64,000 nucleotides of DNA from Armatimonadota bacterium (GCA_018268395.1 JAFDWQ010000003.1:469238-533237); one strand, 5' to 3'; counted from the first letter of the stretch, positions 52,655-62,436 are shown. Notes: a model not told the origin generated them from the letters alone. Translations and numbers: made by a program.

Positions 52655-55279
52655 GTGCCCGACAAGATCCCTCTGACGTACACCTTCGGCAACCACATGC
52701 ATTGGGTGGACATGGAGTGGCTGTGGGGCTACCGTGTCTTGCCCGGCTCTGTGGCCGACATGCTCCGGTACTGCCACGAGACCGGCGCCAAAGGGTGCGT
52801 CAATTTCGACGGGATCGGCTACGAGAAACTCGCGGCAGAAGCACCGGAGGCCCTGCGGGCCTTGTGCGAGGCGGTCCAGGACGGCGTCGTCGAACCGGTC
52901 GGGTGTTCTTACGGCCAACCGTACGGGCTCTTCCATGGTGGCGAGTCGAACGTCCGACAACGGGTCTATGGCGTCCGGACCGTGATGCGGCTGCTCGGCG
53001 TCCGGCCGAAGACGTTCTGGGAAGAGGAGTTCGACTTTTTCCCCCAATTGCCGCAAATGTTGTCGGGCGTCGGGATGTCGGGAGCGTCGCTCTACTTCCA
53101 GTGGACCTGGCACACGCCCGAAGTCCCGTTCGAGGACGGGCCCGTGGTCTGGTGGGAAGGCGTCGACGGCACGCGCCTTCTGACTGCCACTCGGAACCGA
53201 ATGAACCTCCACCAATGGCCGGAGGACTTCCAGATCCTCTTGGACGAGCTGGCGGAAGATCCAAGGGACGCGCCGAGGCGCGGTTCGGGCGCCGCTCCAC
53301 CCCCGACCCCCTCCTCATGTTCGGGGCACGAACCATCCCCTGCACACGAGGAGGGGGCTCCGGAACCCCTCATCCTCCAATGGCTGGAACTCATGCCGTC
53401 GCCGGACTGGATGTGCCGGTCCGAAATCATGCTGCCGAAGCTGCTCGGACTGAAGGACGACCGGTTCGACGTCACCTTCGCGACTCTGGGAGAGTATCTG
53501 GACGGCGTCAGACCGGCGGCGGGCGAGGTTCCCGTGCGTCGCTACGGTCTCGAAGACGTCTGGCACGGCATGACGCTCGGGAAAAACGGGGACAGGCACG
53601 TCCGAAAGTCGGCCGCACTGGAACGCCGAATCCTGACGTCAGAGGCCGCTTGGGCGATCCTCGGACTGTTCGGCCGACCCTATAAGCCCTGGGACGTCTA
53701 TCCGGTCTGGGAACTCGAGGAGTGCTGGAGGATGCTCCTCGCCGCACAACACCACGACAACCACGAGTGTGAGGGCCTGTGCGGTCACGTCGCGGAAGCT
53801 CAAATGGGGTACGTCGAGACCGCCTTGGACACGAACGATCCGGTCGGCCACCTCGGCGCTAGGCTACCGGCGGGCGCCACGGGCCTGACCTTTAACGGGC
53901 TCGCGCGACCTGTCCCTCGAACCGGTCAGGCCCCTCCAGTCCCGGCCTGGGGCTACTCCGTGGATTTCGGACCAAGCGGGCCCGAACGTGCGGCTTGGAC
54001 GACGGAAGGGGACGCAGCGGTCTTCCGCTCGGGCGAGTTCGAATGCGCCGTATCTCGCAAGACGGGCGGGCTCCTCCGCCTCCGGAGAGGCGAACACGCC
54101 CTCACGTTCGAAGACGGGGCTTGGCCGCACTTTTCATGGGGCGAAAACGGAGAAGCGCGAGTCGCACAAGGGCTCTACCGTCCCATGGAACACAACGGTC
54201 CCGGGAACGAGCTCTTCGTCATGTTCGGAAGCCAGGGCGACTTCGGCGTTTGGTACCTTCCACGCCCCGAATCGGGAAGCCTCGAGGTCGTCGTCAGCGT
54301 CGAGCCTGGCTCCGATTTGATGCCAGGAGACCCAATGACGATCGACCCGGGATATGCAGGCGGAGTGAAGTGCCGGTGGCGTCCCCCGTTCCCCGTCCAC
54401 AAGGTGTTCGCCGATTCGCCTTACAGCGTCGCGGAAGTCGGAAAGGGATCGTCCGGCCGTCGCAAGTACCCGGAGGGCGACTGGATGACGAGCCCGCAAT
54501 GGTTCGAACAGGTCGAGGGCGCCTTCACGTCCTCGAGCTTCGTCGACTTCGTCGACGAGAACGGCGACGGCCTCCTCGTGTCCCACGACGGCTCGCAACA
54601 ATGGTTCCGCACGGACGAAGGTTTTGAAAACGTCTTGCTCGTCCGCGACCCCTGGGACGGGGACGAGGCCGTCCTCGAAAGCCGGGCCGCCTACCGCCTC
54701 ACGCTCCACGGGCCGCTTGTGGACAGTGAGCGGATCCGCCTCGGATGGCTGTTGTCGGGCAGGCAAGACCATGCGAGGGACGACCATCCGTTGCAGAAGC
54801 GGCCGCGCGTCGCCTCTGGACTAGCAGACCGCCCGATCCCGAGCGACTTCAGCTTTTGTCAAGTTTCGACGCCCAACGTTGTCGCGACCGCCTTGTACCG
54901 GGAGTCCGAAGACCCCTCCGGGAGGGGACTCGAAAGGTATGCGGGCCGGGGCATGGGCTACCCGTACGTCCTCCGGCTCGTCGAATTCGACGGTCTGGGG
55001 ACCACCGTCGTCCTCAACGTCGCCGGGCCCGTCGAAGGGGCCTTCAAGACCGATCTCATGGGCGAAATCCAGGAGGAGCTGCGGCCCGAGAGAGGGGATG
55101 ACCGACTCTTGAGTTCCGACGCCGACGGGCTGAGTCGGTTCGGGATCGAAGCCGCCCGATTGACCTTCACCATGCGGCCGCACGAGATCGCGACGCTTTA
55201 TCTCGACATCGTTCCGGGCAGGAAACAGGTGCGCGACCTCGATTCCAAGCGCGAAGTCTGGGCGACCGTGCACCGGTAG
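52655..55279 (+). CDS. GH38-like glycoside hydrolase (alpha-mannosidase type)
   Basis: 874 aa from GTG 52655; the frame opens at TTG 52610. The N-terminus has TFGNHMHWVDMEWLWGY, a variant of the GH38 zinc/nucleophile motif (HxHxDxxWLW) with one extra residue. Next come DMLRYCHETG, WEEEFDFFPQLPQMLSG and, further on, a middle helical domain (LAAQHHDNHECEGLCGHV) and a beta-sandwich C-terminal half. Around 53271-53372 an Arg/Pro/Ser-rich insert keeps the frame and looks like repeat DNA. No signal peptide. Probably hydrolyses mannose-containing or related glycans. Confidence 0.7.
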   Translation: MPDKIPLTYTFGNHMHWVDMEWLWGYRVLPGSVADMLRYCHETGAKGCVNFDGIGYEKLAAEAPEALRALCEAVQDGVVEPVGCSYGQPYGLFHGGESNVRQRVYGVRTVMRLLGVRPKTFWEEEFDFFPQLPQMLSGVGMSGASLYFQWTWHTPEVPFEDGPVVWWEGVDGTRLLTATRNRMNLHQWPEDFQILLDELAEDPRDAPRRGSGAAPPPTPSSCSGHEPSPAHEEGAPEPLILQWLELMPSPDWMCRSEIMLPKLLGLKDDRFDVTFATLGEYLDGVRPAAGEVPVRRYGLEDVWHGMTLGKNGDRHVRKSAALERRILTSEAAWAILGLFGRPYKPWDVYPVWELEECWRMLLAAQHHDNHECEGLCGHVAEAQMGYVETALDTNDPVGHLGARLPAGATGLTFNGLARPVPRTGQAPPVPAWGYSVDFGPSGPERAAWTTEGDAAVFRSGEFECAVSRKTGGLLRLRRGEHALTFEDGAWPHFSWGENGEARVAQGLYRPMEHNGPGNELFVMFGSQGDFGVWYLPRPESGSLEVVVSVEPGSDLMPGDPMTIDPGYAGGVKCRWRPPFPVHKVFADSPYSVAEVGKGSSGRRKYPEGDWMTSPQWFEQVEGAFTSSSFVDFVDENGDGLLVSHDGSQQWFRTDEGFENVLLVRDPWDGDEAVLESRAAYRLTLHGPLVDSERIRLGWLLSGRQDHARDDHPLQKRPRVASGLADRPIPSDFSFCQVSTPNVVATALYRESEDPSGRGLERYAGRGMGYPYVLRLVEFDGLGTTVVLNVAGPVEGAFKTDLMGEIQEELRPERGDDRLLSSDADGLSRFGIEAARLTFTMRPHEIATLYLDIVPGRKQVRDLDSKREVWATVHR
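53271..53372. repeat. Palindrome-bearing insert inside the GH38-like gene
   Basis: Contains CCCCCTCCTC ... GAGGAGGGGG as inverted arms about 30 bases apart, and encodes low-complexity APRRGSGAAPPPTPSSCSG. It resembles the GC-rich palindromic elements found between genes and leaves the frame open. Confidence 0.5.
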
Positions 55280-55655
55280 CGCCTGTCCGGCTCCCAATCC
55301 GGCCCCAATCCGCTCCCGCGGGACAACGTTGGGATCGAAAAGGACCGGGCTTATCGCCTGACCATCCTCTCGATGAGTGAGGAAATCACGGGCCAGAGTG
55401 CTACGGACCGCTTCCGGAGTGCTACGGACCGCTCCCGGAGTGTTACGGACCGCTCTCGGAGTGCTACGGACCGCTACCGGAGTGCTACGGACCGCTCCTG
55501 GAGTGCTACGGACCGCTCTCGGAGTGCTACGGACCGCTCCCGGAGTGAAAGTGACCGGCCCTGGTGACCTCACGTACCCAAGATCCTGTCTGGGCGAGCA
55601 GGGCCGGCCGACGGCAGGTGGGCCGATGACGCATCGGGCAGGTACAACCTCGGAC
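55280..55655. other. 376-bp gap holding the 21-bp tandem repeat
   Basis: No gene. The ABC transporter operon promoter is expected here, either side of the repeat array at 55396-55563. Confidence 0.5.
55396..55563. repeat. Tandem repeat, eight 21-bp units
   Basis: Unit GAGTGCTACGGACCGCT followed by N-C-C/T-G. Seven units differ at only one to three positions; the eighth (55543-55563) is diverged. The period is a multiple of three, so frames stay open on both strands, but neither translation is convincing protein. Within each unit AGTGCTACGGACCGCT has partial dyad character (AG-G...C-CT). Confidence 0.9.
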
Positions 55656-56942
55656 ATGACGCGACGCCAGGCCCTCGCCTGGATGACGGCCGCTGCGACG
55701 CTGCCGCTCGGCTGCCGGGCCTCCGACGACGGTCGGACCGTGATCCGTGTCGCGAACTGGGGCGGGGCCGGGGACGACAGCGATTATTTCAAGATGGTCC
55801 GGTCGCTCTATGACAGATATTCCGACCACGACCCCACCTCACGGGTCCGTGTCGAACTCGTTCCGGGCAGCCAGGAGTACGTCAGCAAGCTGTTGCTCGA
55901 CCACATCGCGGGGGCGATGCCCGATGTCGTCACGATCGACGCGAGCAGCGCCGCCGTCTTCATCGATAACGGTCTCCTCGCCGACCTGACGCCCTTCGCC
56001 GAATCGGACCCAACGTTCGACCTCGACGGTTTCTTCCCGAACGTGGTCGACATCGCCCGACGCGGGAAGGGGCTCTTCGCGGTGCCGATCGACTTCACTC
56101 CGATGGTCCTCTATTGCAACGCGCGCCACTTCCGCGAGGCCGGCGTGCCCTTGCCGGAGGGAAAGTGGTCGCACGCGGAGTTCCTTGAGAAGGCGAAGGC
56201 CCTGACCACGGCCGATCGGTTCGGCTTCGAGTTCGCGAACTGGATGCCGGGGTGGGTCACGTTCCTGTGGAACCACGGCGCCGATGTGCTCTCGCCGGAC
56301 GGCGCTCGGGCGAGCGGGTTTTTGGACTCGGAGAAGAGCATCGAGGCGATCGGTTTCGTCGCGGACCTGGTCTCGAAGCACAAGGTGTCGCCGTCGCTCA
56401 GCCAGACGGCGGCGGCCGGGGTGGACTATTTCGCGACGGGGCGGGCGTCGATGAAGGTCGTGGGGCACTGGTTCCTGGTCGGGCTCGCCGCCTCGCAGGA
56501 GGTGGACCTGGAAGACGTGGTCGTGGTCGAGCTGCCGACGGAACTCGACCGCTCCGAGACGGTGATGTACGAGGCGGGGCTCGGTATCGGAGGGTCGTGC
56601 AAGCACCCGCAGAAGGCCTGGGAGTTCATCAAGTATTGGACCGGGCACGGGGTGCAGTCGAAGTACAACACGAGCGGCATCGCGGTGAGCGCGAGAAAGG
56701 ACGTGGAGGAGGCGAAGCTCGCGGACAAGACTCTGTCGCCGCGTGCGGTCGAGCGGAACCGTGCGTTCCAGCGGATCGTGCCTTCGGCGCGCCCGCCGTG
56801 GGGTTCGAGGGTCGAGGGGTACGACCGCGTCGAGGACAACTGTCAAAAGGCGATGGACGCGGTGCTGAAGAACGGCGTGCCTGTGAAGGAGGCGTTCGCG
56901 AAAGCGGCGCGGGACATCGACCTGGAGTTCTCACGGCGGTGA
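55656..56942 (+). CDS. Sugar ABC transporter substrate-binding lipoprotein
   Basis: 428 aa from ATG 55656; ATG 55626 is an alternative. The signal TRRQALAWMTAAATLPLGC combines a twin-Arg-like start with a lipobox Cys at ~20, so it is a lipoprotein possibly exported folded. Family 1 extracellular binding protein: VIRVANWGGAGD, AMPDVVTIDASSAAVFIDNG, YCNARHFREAGVPLPEGKWSH and AWEFIKYWTG. Binds an oligosaccharide. The stop overlaps the first permease (GTGA). Confidence 0.88.
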   Translation: MTRRQALAWMTAAATLPLGCRASDDGRTVIRVANWGGAGDDSDYFKMVRSLYDRYSDHDPTSRVRVELVPGSQEYVSKLLLDHIAGAMPDVVTIDASSAAVFIDNGLLADLTPFAESDPTFDLDGFFPNVVDIARRGKGLFAVPIDFTPMVLYCNARHFREAGVPLPEGKWSHAEFLEKAKALTTADRFGFEFANWMPGWVTFLWNHGADVLSPDGARASGFLDSEKSIEAIGFVADLVSKHKVSPSLSQTAAAGVDYFATGRASMKVVGHWFLVGLAASQEVDLEDVVVVELPTELDRSETVMYEAGLGIGGSCKHPQKAWEFIKYWTGHGVQSKYNTSGIAVSARKDVEEAKLADKTLSPRAVERNRAFQRIVPSARPPWGSRVEGYDRVEDNCQKAMDAVLKNGVPVKEAFAKAARDIDLEFSRR

Positions 56943-57814
56943 GAAGGTCGCGTTCGGCCTGGGCCTTCGTCGCGCCTGCGGCCTTGCACCTGCTCGTCTT
57001 CGCGGTGGTGCCGATCGTCTACGCCTTCGTCGTCAGCCTCTTCGATTGGCGGATCCTCAAGGGGACGATGCCGTTCGTCGGGTTCGGCAAGTACCAGGAA
57101 GTGCTTCAAGACCCGCCGTTCTGGAACGCGATGTTGAACTCCGCGAAGTTCGCTGCGCTCAGTGTGCCTGCCGGCATGGCCGTAGCGCTCTTGGTCGCGA
57201 TGCCGCTCGCGTCGCAGCTCAAGGGGATGGGGCTGTTCCGGACGCTCTATTACATCCCTGCGATCAGCAGCATGGTCGCGGTCTCGATGCTGTGGATCTA
57301 CATGTTCCTGCCCGGGAACGGTCTGATCAACGCGACGACCTCGCTGTTCGGGGTCAAGAGCGTGGACTTTCTCAACGAGACAGGCTGGGCGATGCCGGCG
57401 CTCGCGTTCATGAGCGTCTGGACGGGGCTCGGCCCCAGGATGATCATCTATGTCGCCGGGTTGCTCGGCGTCCCGCCTTCGCTGTACGAGGCGGCCGAGC
57501 TGGACGGTGCGGGTGCTTGGTCACGGTTCTGGAACGTGACGTGGCCGATGCTCGCGCCGACGAACGTGTTCGTGCTTGTCACGGGCACGATCACGGCCTT
57601 CCAGCTTTTCACGCCCGTTTACATGATGACCAAAGGCGGGCCGCTCGACTCGACCGACGTCGTCGGCTACCACGTGTTCGTGGAAGCCTGGAAGAAGTTC
57701 CACGTCTCGACCGCGTCGGCCCAGTCGTTCCTGTTGTTGGTCGTCGTCGGCTCGGTCGCGCTTGTCCAGTACCGCATGATGCGGCGGCAGTTGGAGGGGT
57801 ACTCGGCGGGATGA
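56939..57814 (+). CDS. Sugar ABC transporter permease, MalF/UgpA type
   Basis: 291 aa from GTG 56939. Six membrane helices; the ATPase-contacting EAA loop reads EAAELDGAGAWSRFWNVTWPML. N-terminal AWAFVAPAALHLLVFAVVPIVYAFVVS is typical. Overlaps both neighbours. Confidence 0.92.
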   Translation: MRRSRSAWAFVAPAALHLLVFAVVPIVYAFVVSLFDWRILKGTMPFVGFGKYQEVLQDPPFWNAMLNSAKFAALSVPAGMAVALLVAMPLASQLKGMGLFRTLYYIPAISSMVAVSMLWIYMFLPGNGLINATTSLFGVKSVDFLNETGWAMPALAFMSVWTGLGPRMIIYVAGLLGVPPSLYEAAELDGAGAWSRFWNVTWPMLAPTNVFVLVTGTITAFQLFTPVYMMTKGGPLDSTDVVGYHVFVEAWKKFHVSTASAQSFLLLVVVGSVALVQYRMMRRQLEGYSAG

Positions 57815-58626
57815 AAACGGTCCTTCGCTATGCGGTGCTCACGCTGATCGCCCTGTTCCTGATGGCGCCGTTCGTCTGGATGGTCCTCGTGAGCCTTCAG
57901 GAGAGCAAGTCTGCGATCCCTGAGGTCTCCAAGCTAATCCCTGAGAAACCGCATTGGGAGAACTACCGCACGGTCGTCCTCTCTCCCCAGGTCCCCGTCT
58001 TCCGGTTCTTTTTGAATTCGGTGCTCGTGGCGGGCGGTGTCGTCCTCGGCCAGCTCGTGGTGTGCTCGATGGCGGCCTATGCGTTCGCCAGGCTCAAGTT
58101 CCGGTTCAAGGAACCCCTCTTCACGCTCTTCCTGCTGAGCATGATGTTCTCGGGGACGGTGACCCAGATCCCCGTCTTTCTGATGCTACGTGGCATGGGG
58201 TGGCTCGATACCTATGCCGCACTGATCGTTCCCGGGGTCGGCAGCGCGTTCGGGGTCTTCCTCCTCCGGCAGTTCTTCAGCCAGATCCCGTTCGAACTGG
58301 ACGAAGCGGCTCGGATCGATGGGGCCGGCGATTGGACGATCTACTCGCGGCTGACCGTGCCGATGAGCCGGGCCGCGCTTGCGACTCTGGGCGCTTTCGC
58401 CTTCATCGCCACATGGACAGACTTCTTCTGGCCTTTGATCGCGACGTCGTCGTTGGAAATGAGGACCCTCGAAGTCGGCCTGAGCATCTTCAAGGACTCC
58501 TACCAAGGACAGAACTGGCCGCTTCAAATGACGGCCGCGGTCGTCACGCTACTGCCGTGCCTGATCGTGTTCTTGCTCCTTCAGCGACACTTTGTCAAGG
58601 GCGTGACGATCGGCAGCATCAAGTAG
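57811..58626 (+). CDS. Sugar ABC transporter permease, MalG/UgpE type
   Basis: 271 aa, ATG start overlapping the previous stop. Six helices and the EAA loop ELDEAARIDGAGDWTIYSRLTVPM; C-terminal HFVKGVTIGSIK is characteristic. No ATPase gene follows, so a shared MsiK-type ATPase elsewhere is likely. Confidence 0.93.
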   Translation: MKTVLRYAVLTLIALFLMAPFVWMVLVSLQESKSAIPEVSKLIPEKPHWENYRTVVLSPQVPVFRFFLNSVLVAGGVVLGQLVVCSMAAYAFARLKFRFKEPLFTLFLLSMMFSGTVTQIPVFLMLRGMGWLDTYAALIVPGVGSAFGVFLLRQFFSQIPFELDEAARIDGAGDWTIYSRLTVPMSRAALATLGAFAFIATWTDFFWPLIATSSLEMRTLEVGLSIFKDSYQGQNWPLQMTAAVVTLLPCLIVFLLLQRHFVKGVTIGSIK

Positions 58627-58658
58627 GGCCGGTCACCCGAAGGTGCCAGAATGGGGTC

Positions 58659-61082
58659 ATGCCCTTCCTCGCGGCGCTCGTGTCGCCGGCACCTCAGACC
58701 GCCCTCAAGACAGGCACCGTCATCAGCCGCACGACGGTCGTCGCGCCCCGCGTTTATCGGTTGCCGAACGCGGACGAATCTTGGTCGAAGGCCGCGATCA
58801 CGGTCAAGGGAAAGGGGATCACGGTCGATTTTCGCGGCGCCACGCTACAAGGGGCGGATCCGTCCGTCGAACCGGACGCCCGAAAAGGCCTCGGGGTCTT
58901 GGTGACGGGAGAGAACGTCACCATCAAGAACCTTCGGATCCGCGGGTACAAAGTCGGCCTCTTCGCGAAGGGTTGTCAAGGTCTGCGGCTGATCGACTGC
59001 GACTTTTCCTATAACTGGAAGCAGCACCTCCTCAGCGATACCGAGAAGGAGGACACTGCGGACTGGATGAGCTTTCACAAGAACGAGAATCGCGAGTGGT
59101 TCCGTTATGGAGCGGGCGCTTATCTCGAGGATTGCGATAAGTTCGAAGTCAAGAACTTACGCGTGACGGGTGGACAGTGCGGACTGATGCTGACCCGGTG
59201 CGACTTCGGCAAGGTCTGGAACTGCGACCTCTCGTTCAACTCCGGTCTGGGCCTAGGAATGTACAGGTCTTCCGACAACAAAGTCATGCACAACAAGATG
59301 GACTGGTGCGTGCGTGGTTACTCGCACGGCGTCTATAACAGAGGCCAGGACTCGGCCGGCATCCTGGTCTTCGAGCAGTGCATGCGCAACGTTTTCGCCT
59401 ACAACTCGGCGACCCACGGCGGCGACGGCTTCTTCCTTTGGGCCGGGCAGCATACGATGGACACGGGCGAGGGCGGGTGTAACGACAACCTGCTGTACGG
59501 CAACGACTTCAGCCATTCGCCGGCGAACGCCATCGAAGCGACCTTCAGCCGCAACGCCTTCGTCATGAACCGGCTGATCGATTGCTGGCACGGGATCTGG
59601 GGAGGGTACAGCTACGACACCAAGATCATTGCCAACGTCTTCGCTTTGAACGGCGAGGCCGTCGCGATCGAGCACGGGCAGAAGAACACGCTCTGGCTGA
59701 ACTCCTTCGACGGAGACACGCTGGGCGTCTACCTGTGGCAGAACGCCGGGAAGCCGGATCCGAACTGGGGCTATCCGAAGCATAAGGACACGCGGAACTT
59801 CGGCTCGGTCGTCCTTCAGAACAACTTCAACGGCCTGACGGAAGCAGCCGTCGTCCTCGGTTCGGGAACGGACGTGAAAGTCCAAAAGAACACCGTCAAC
59901 CAGTCGAAAAAGGCGTTCGTCTTCAGCGGCGAGCAAAACGGGACGATCGTCGGTTCGAACAGCGTGTTCGGCGACGACACGGAGCCGACGTACGTGGGCG
60001 TCGCGTTCCGCGACAACGTCTTCTCGAAGAACGACACGACCGTCAAGGCGCCATGGATGACCCGGGGCGGCAACGCCAACGTCTCCAGCGAACCCGAAGG
60101 GTTGAAGGCGTACCTGGCTTCGTTCGGCGTGTGGTTCGGGATGCGCGACTTGGAGCACGCGATCGAAGAAGCCCAGGAAGAAGGGTTGAAAGAGGGGTTG
60201 GAAGACCTCAAAGCGGTCGCCAAGTACCACGTCGAGCCGCTTGACGACGGCCAAGACCCCTTCATTCCGCAAGGCTCCATCCGCGGACGGCGCTACATCC
60301 TTGTCGACGAATGGGGGCCCTATGATTTCCGCCGACCGCTCCTCTGGCCACGCGGCAAGGTCGCAGCCAGCTCGACGGCGATCGAGCCGGACGGTCGCCA
60401 GACGTCCTCCGCCACCGAGGGCAGGACGTTCGAGATCCTGGGCCCGACGGGGACTTGGAAGCTGAAGTCGGCGACTCCAGGAGTCACGTTGACCGCGCGT
60501 TCCGGCTCGGTCCCTGGCAAAGTCACGGCCCAATGGCCTGCCACGTCCCAGGACATCGACATCGAACTGGCGTACGTCGGAGGAGCGACGGTCGACCACC
60601 GAGGCGTCTTTACGCCTAAGGGTCGACCGGTGACGTTCGGTTGGTCGAAGTCTTTCCTTCCGATCGCCTGGACGGTCCGCTTCTGGACATGGGCGCAGGG
60701 AAGCGACCCTCGCACGGAGCCGGAGGCCTTTGCCAAAACCTTGGAGGGTGGGCCGGTCGCGACATATGCGGACACAGAACTCAGTTTCGCGACCGGCGGA
60801 TCGCCACGCCAGGGGGTTCCAGCCGACAGGTTCGCGACGAAGGCCGAAGGCACGTTCGAGACGGGAGCCGGGCCCTTCACGTTGAACGTGACCGCCGACG
60901 ACGGCGTCCGGGTCTGGGTCGACGGGAAGCAGGTGATCGACGAATGGCACTGGCAGGCACCCACCCAGTACACGCGCGATCTGAACTTGGCGAAGGGGCG
61001 TCACACGATCAGGGTCGATCACTTCGAGATCGACGGCTATACCGCCCTGAAGGTCGAGGTCAAGCCCAAGAAGCGGGTTTGA
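58659..61082 (+). CDS. Right-handed beta-helix protein with C-terminal PA14 domain
   Basis: 807 aa from ATG 58659. Residues ~40-470 are a parallel beta-helix (repeated N-V-I--N and L-G-D-S patterns such as NVTIKNLRIRGYKVGLFAKG, NNFNGLTEAAVVLGSGTDVKVQKN), as in NosD and pectate-lyase-like proteins. After a linker, ~665-800 is a PA14 domain: EGTFETGAGPFTLNVTADDGVRVWVDGKQVIDEWHWQ...GRHTIRVDHFE. No clear signal peptide from this start. Probably a carbohydrate-binding or -cleaving protein of the locus. Confidence 0.75.
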   Translation: MPFLAALVSPAPQTALKTGTVISRTTVVAPRVYRLPNADESWSKAAITVKGKGITVDFRGATLQGADPSVEPDARKGLGVLVTGENVTIKNLRIRGYKVGLFAKGCQGLRLIDCDFSYNWKQHLLSDTEKEDTADWMSFHKNENREWFRYGAGAYLEDCDKFEVKNLRVTGGQCGLMLTRCDFGKVWNCDLSFNSGLGLGMYRSSDNKVMHNKMDWCVRGYSHGVYNRGQDSAGILVFEQCMRNVFAYNSATHGGDGFFLWAGQHTMDTGEGGCNDNLLYGNDFSHSPANAIEATFSRNAFVMNRLIDCWHGIWGGYSYDTKIIANVFALNGEAVAIEHGQKNTLWLNSFDGDTLGVYLWQNAGKPDPNWGYPKHKDTRNFGSVVLQNNFNGLTEAAVVLGSGTDVKVQKNTVNQSKKAFVFSGEQNGTIVGSNSVFGDDTEPTYVGVAFRDNVFSKNDTTVKAPWMTRGGNANVSSEPEGLKAYLASFGVWFGMRDLEHAIEEAQEEGLKEGLEDLKAVAKYHVEPLDDGQDPFIPQGSIRGRRYILVDEWGPYDFRRPLLWPRGKVAASSTAIEPDGRQTSSATEGRTFEILGPTGTWKLKSATPGVTLTARSGSVPGKVTAQWPATSQDIDIELAYVGGATVDHRGVFTPKGRPVTFGWSKSFLPIAWTVRFWTWAQGSDPRTEPEAFAKTLEGGPVATYADTELSFATGGSPRQGVPADRFATKAEGTFETGAGPFTLNVTADDGVRVWVDGKQVIDEWHWQAPTQYTRDLNLAKGRHTIRVDHFEIDGYTALKVEVKPKKRV

Positions 61083-61194
61083 CACATTCTTAGAGGGGTC
61101 TAAGGGGCCGTTCTGGACGTCCAAGGGGAACTTTTCGTCAAGTCCGTGGTATTTGTCTTAGTGGGCCGGACGTCCGTGCCCGAGGATTGGTTCT

Positions 61195-61752
61195 ATGACT
61201 AAAGTCGTTCTCGTCGCGGCAGTCGCCGCCATTGTCGCCCTGCCCGTCATGGCCCTGAACGGAGTCGAATCCGGCCTCGCCAAAGGCGAAAGCGTGACCC
61301 CGTTCCATCCGGACCATATCAACGGCCCGCTTAAGGGAACCGACAAGTGCTTCCCCTGCACGTTCGGAAAACGGCCCGCGATCCAAGTCTGGGTCAACAA
61401 CGACGACATGAAGAACGTCGCCAAGATCGCAGAAAGCCTGCAGGCCAACATCGATTCGCACAAGGCCCAGGAGTTCAAGGCGATGATCGTCGTCCTCACG
61501 AACGACAAGGCTGCCACGAAGATGCAGATCGGCAAGGCCCTCGACCTCGGGAAGGTCAAGGACGTGGCGATCAGCCTGATCGCACCGAACCATGAAGCGA
61601 TCAAAGCCTACAAGATCAACACCGATAGCTCGGTCAAGAACACGTTCTTGCTCTACAGGGATTGGACCGTCGCCAACAAGTTCGTGAACGTGAAGCTCGA
61701 CGACAAGGCTTGCGGCGAAATGTGCGAAGCCATCAGCGGCCTCGTCAAGTAA
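61195..61752 (+). CDS. Secreted thioredoxin-like protein
   Basis: 185 aa. Signal peptide (VVLVAAVAAIVALPVMA). The mature part has DKCFPCTFGKRPAIQVWVN (a Cys-x-x-Cys in an unusual context), then KEFKAMIVVLTND-like strands and a C-terminal RDWTVANKFVNVKL, reminiscent of thioredoxin folds used as copper or redox proteins. Periplasmic. Confidence 0.6.
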   Translation: MTKVVLVAAVAAIVALPVMALNGVESGLAKGESVTPFHPDHINGPLKGTDKCFPCTFGKRPAIQVWVNNDDMKNVAKIAESLQANIDSHKAQEFKAMIVVLTNDKAATKMQIGKALDLGKVKDVAISLIAPNHEAIKAYKINTDSSVKNTFLLYRDWTVANKFVNVKLDDKACGEMCEAISGLVK

Positions 61753-61777
61753 TCCCGTTCAACGCTGTCAGAAGTGT

Positions 61778-61800
61778 GGCGCGCCCGGATCGGGCGCGCC
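61778..61800. terminator. Bidirectional terminator hairpin
   Basis: GGCGCGCCCG-GAT-CGGGCGCGCC, a perfect 10-bp stem, lies between convergent genes. The flanking T-run is weak (TATTTC) on the plus strand. Confidence 0.65.
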
Positions 61801-62426
61801 TATTTCGTTGCGGACTGCTGGAGTCTCTCAAGGGCGGTTCCGGCCGCCAGTTGGACTTGTCCGCCTTCCGGCGCCGTGAAGACGAGCATCCGCTTGTTCG
61901 ACGCGAGCCGCAGGACGGTGAGCTTTTGCATCTCGGCCGTCAGTTGGTCCATGAACAGGTCTTGGGCGACACCGGCTTGGGTGCCTCCTTCAGCCGCCTT
62001 TCGGGACTCTTCCTGCGCTTGCTGCAGCGGTTTTCCGTTGAACGATTCGTAGGTGAGCGTCAGGCCCTGTCCGTTTTCGGCCCATTTTCCGGCGACCTTC
62101 CATTCCGCTTTCATCCTTCGATAGACGAACGTTCCGTCCGAAGCGAAGTCGAAGACGTTCGAGACGGGCTGATCGGCCATTTGTTGGGACAGGGCTCCGA
62201 TACCGAGCTGCTTGGCGAATTCAGGATCGACATAGTCCGTCAGCGCCCAGTGTCCGACGACGAACCCGCTGTACGATTTCAAAGCCTCCGAGGATCCGAA
62301 CTCAGGTGCTCCGTCACCCGACCGGACGTCGAACTCGGGCGTCGAGTTCGAAGGAGAAGCACAGCCGAAGAGCGACGCTGTTCCTACCGCCAGGCAAAGA
62401 CCGATAAGCGACCGCTTCACGGCCAT
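61800..62426 (-). CDS. Lipoprotein of unknown function
   Basis: 208 aa. Signal peptide with lipobox ASLFGC (Cys ~22), then Ser/Asn linker. The domain contains FVVGHWALTDYV, FDFASDGTFVYRRM and KAEWKVAGKWAENGQGLTLTYESF, the pattern of small lipocalin-like 'G-W' beta barrels. Periplasmic. Confidence 0.65.
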   Translation of the reverse strand: MAVKRSLIGLCLAVGTASLFGCASPSNSTPEFDVRSGDGAPEFGSSEALKSYSGFVVGHWALTDYVDPEFAKQLGIGALSQQMADQPVSNVFDFASDGTFVYRRMKAEWKVAGKWAENGQGLTLTYESFNGKPLQQAQEESRKAAEGGTQAGVAQDLFMDQLTAEMQKLTVLRLASNKRMLVFTAPEGGQVQLAAGTALERLQQSATK

Positions 62427-62436
62427 ATCTTACCGT

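Noticed and set aside
55396-55563. Possible CRISPR array
   Set aside because: Repeats are directly adjacent with no spacers, the unit is 21 bp, and no cas gene is near.
59253-61124. 623-codon minus-strand frame opposite the beta-helix gene
   Set aside because: Antisense shadow; the plus strand has clear beta-helix and PA14 features.
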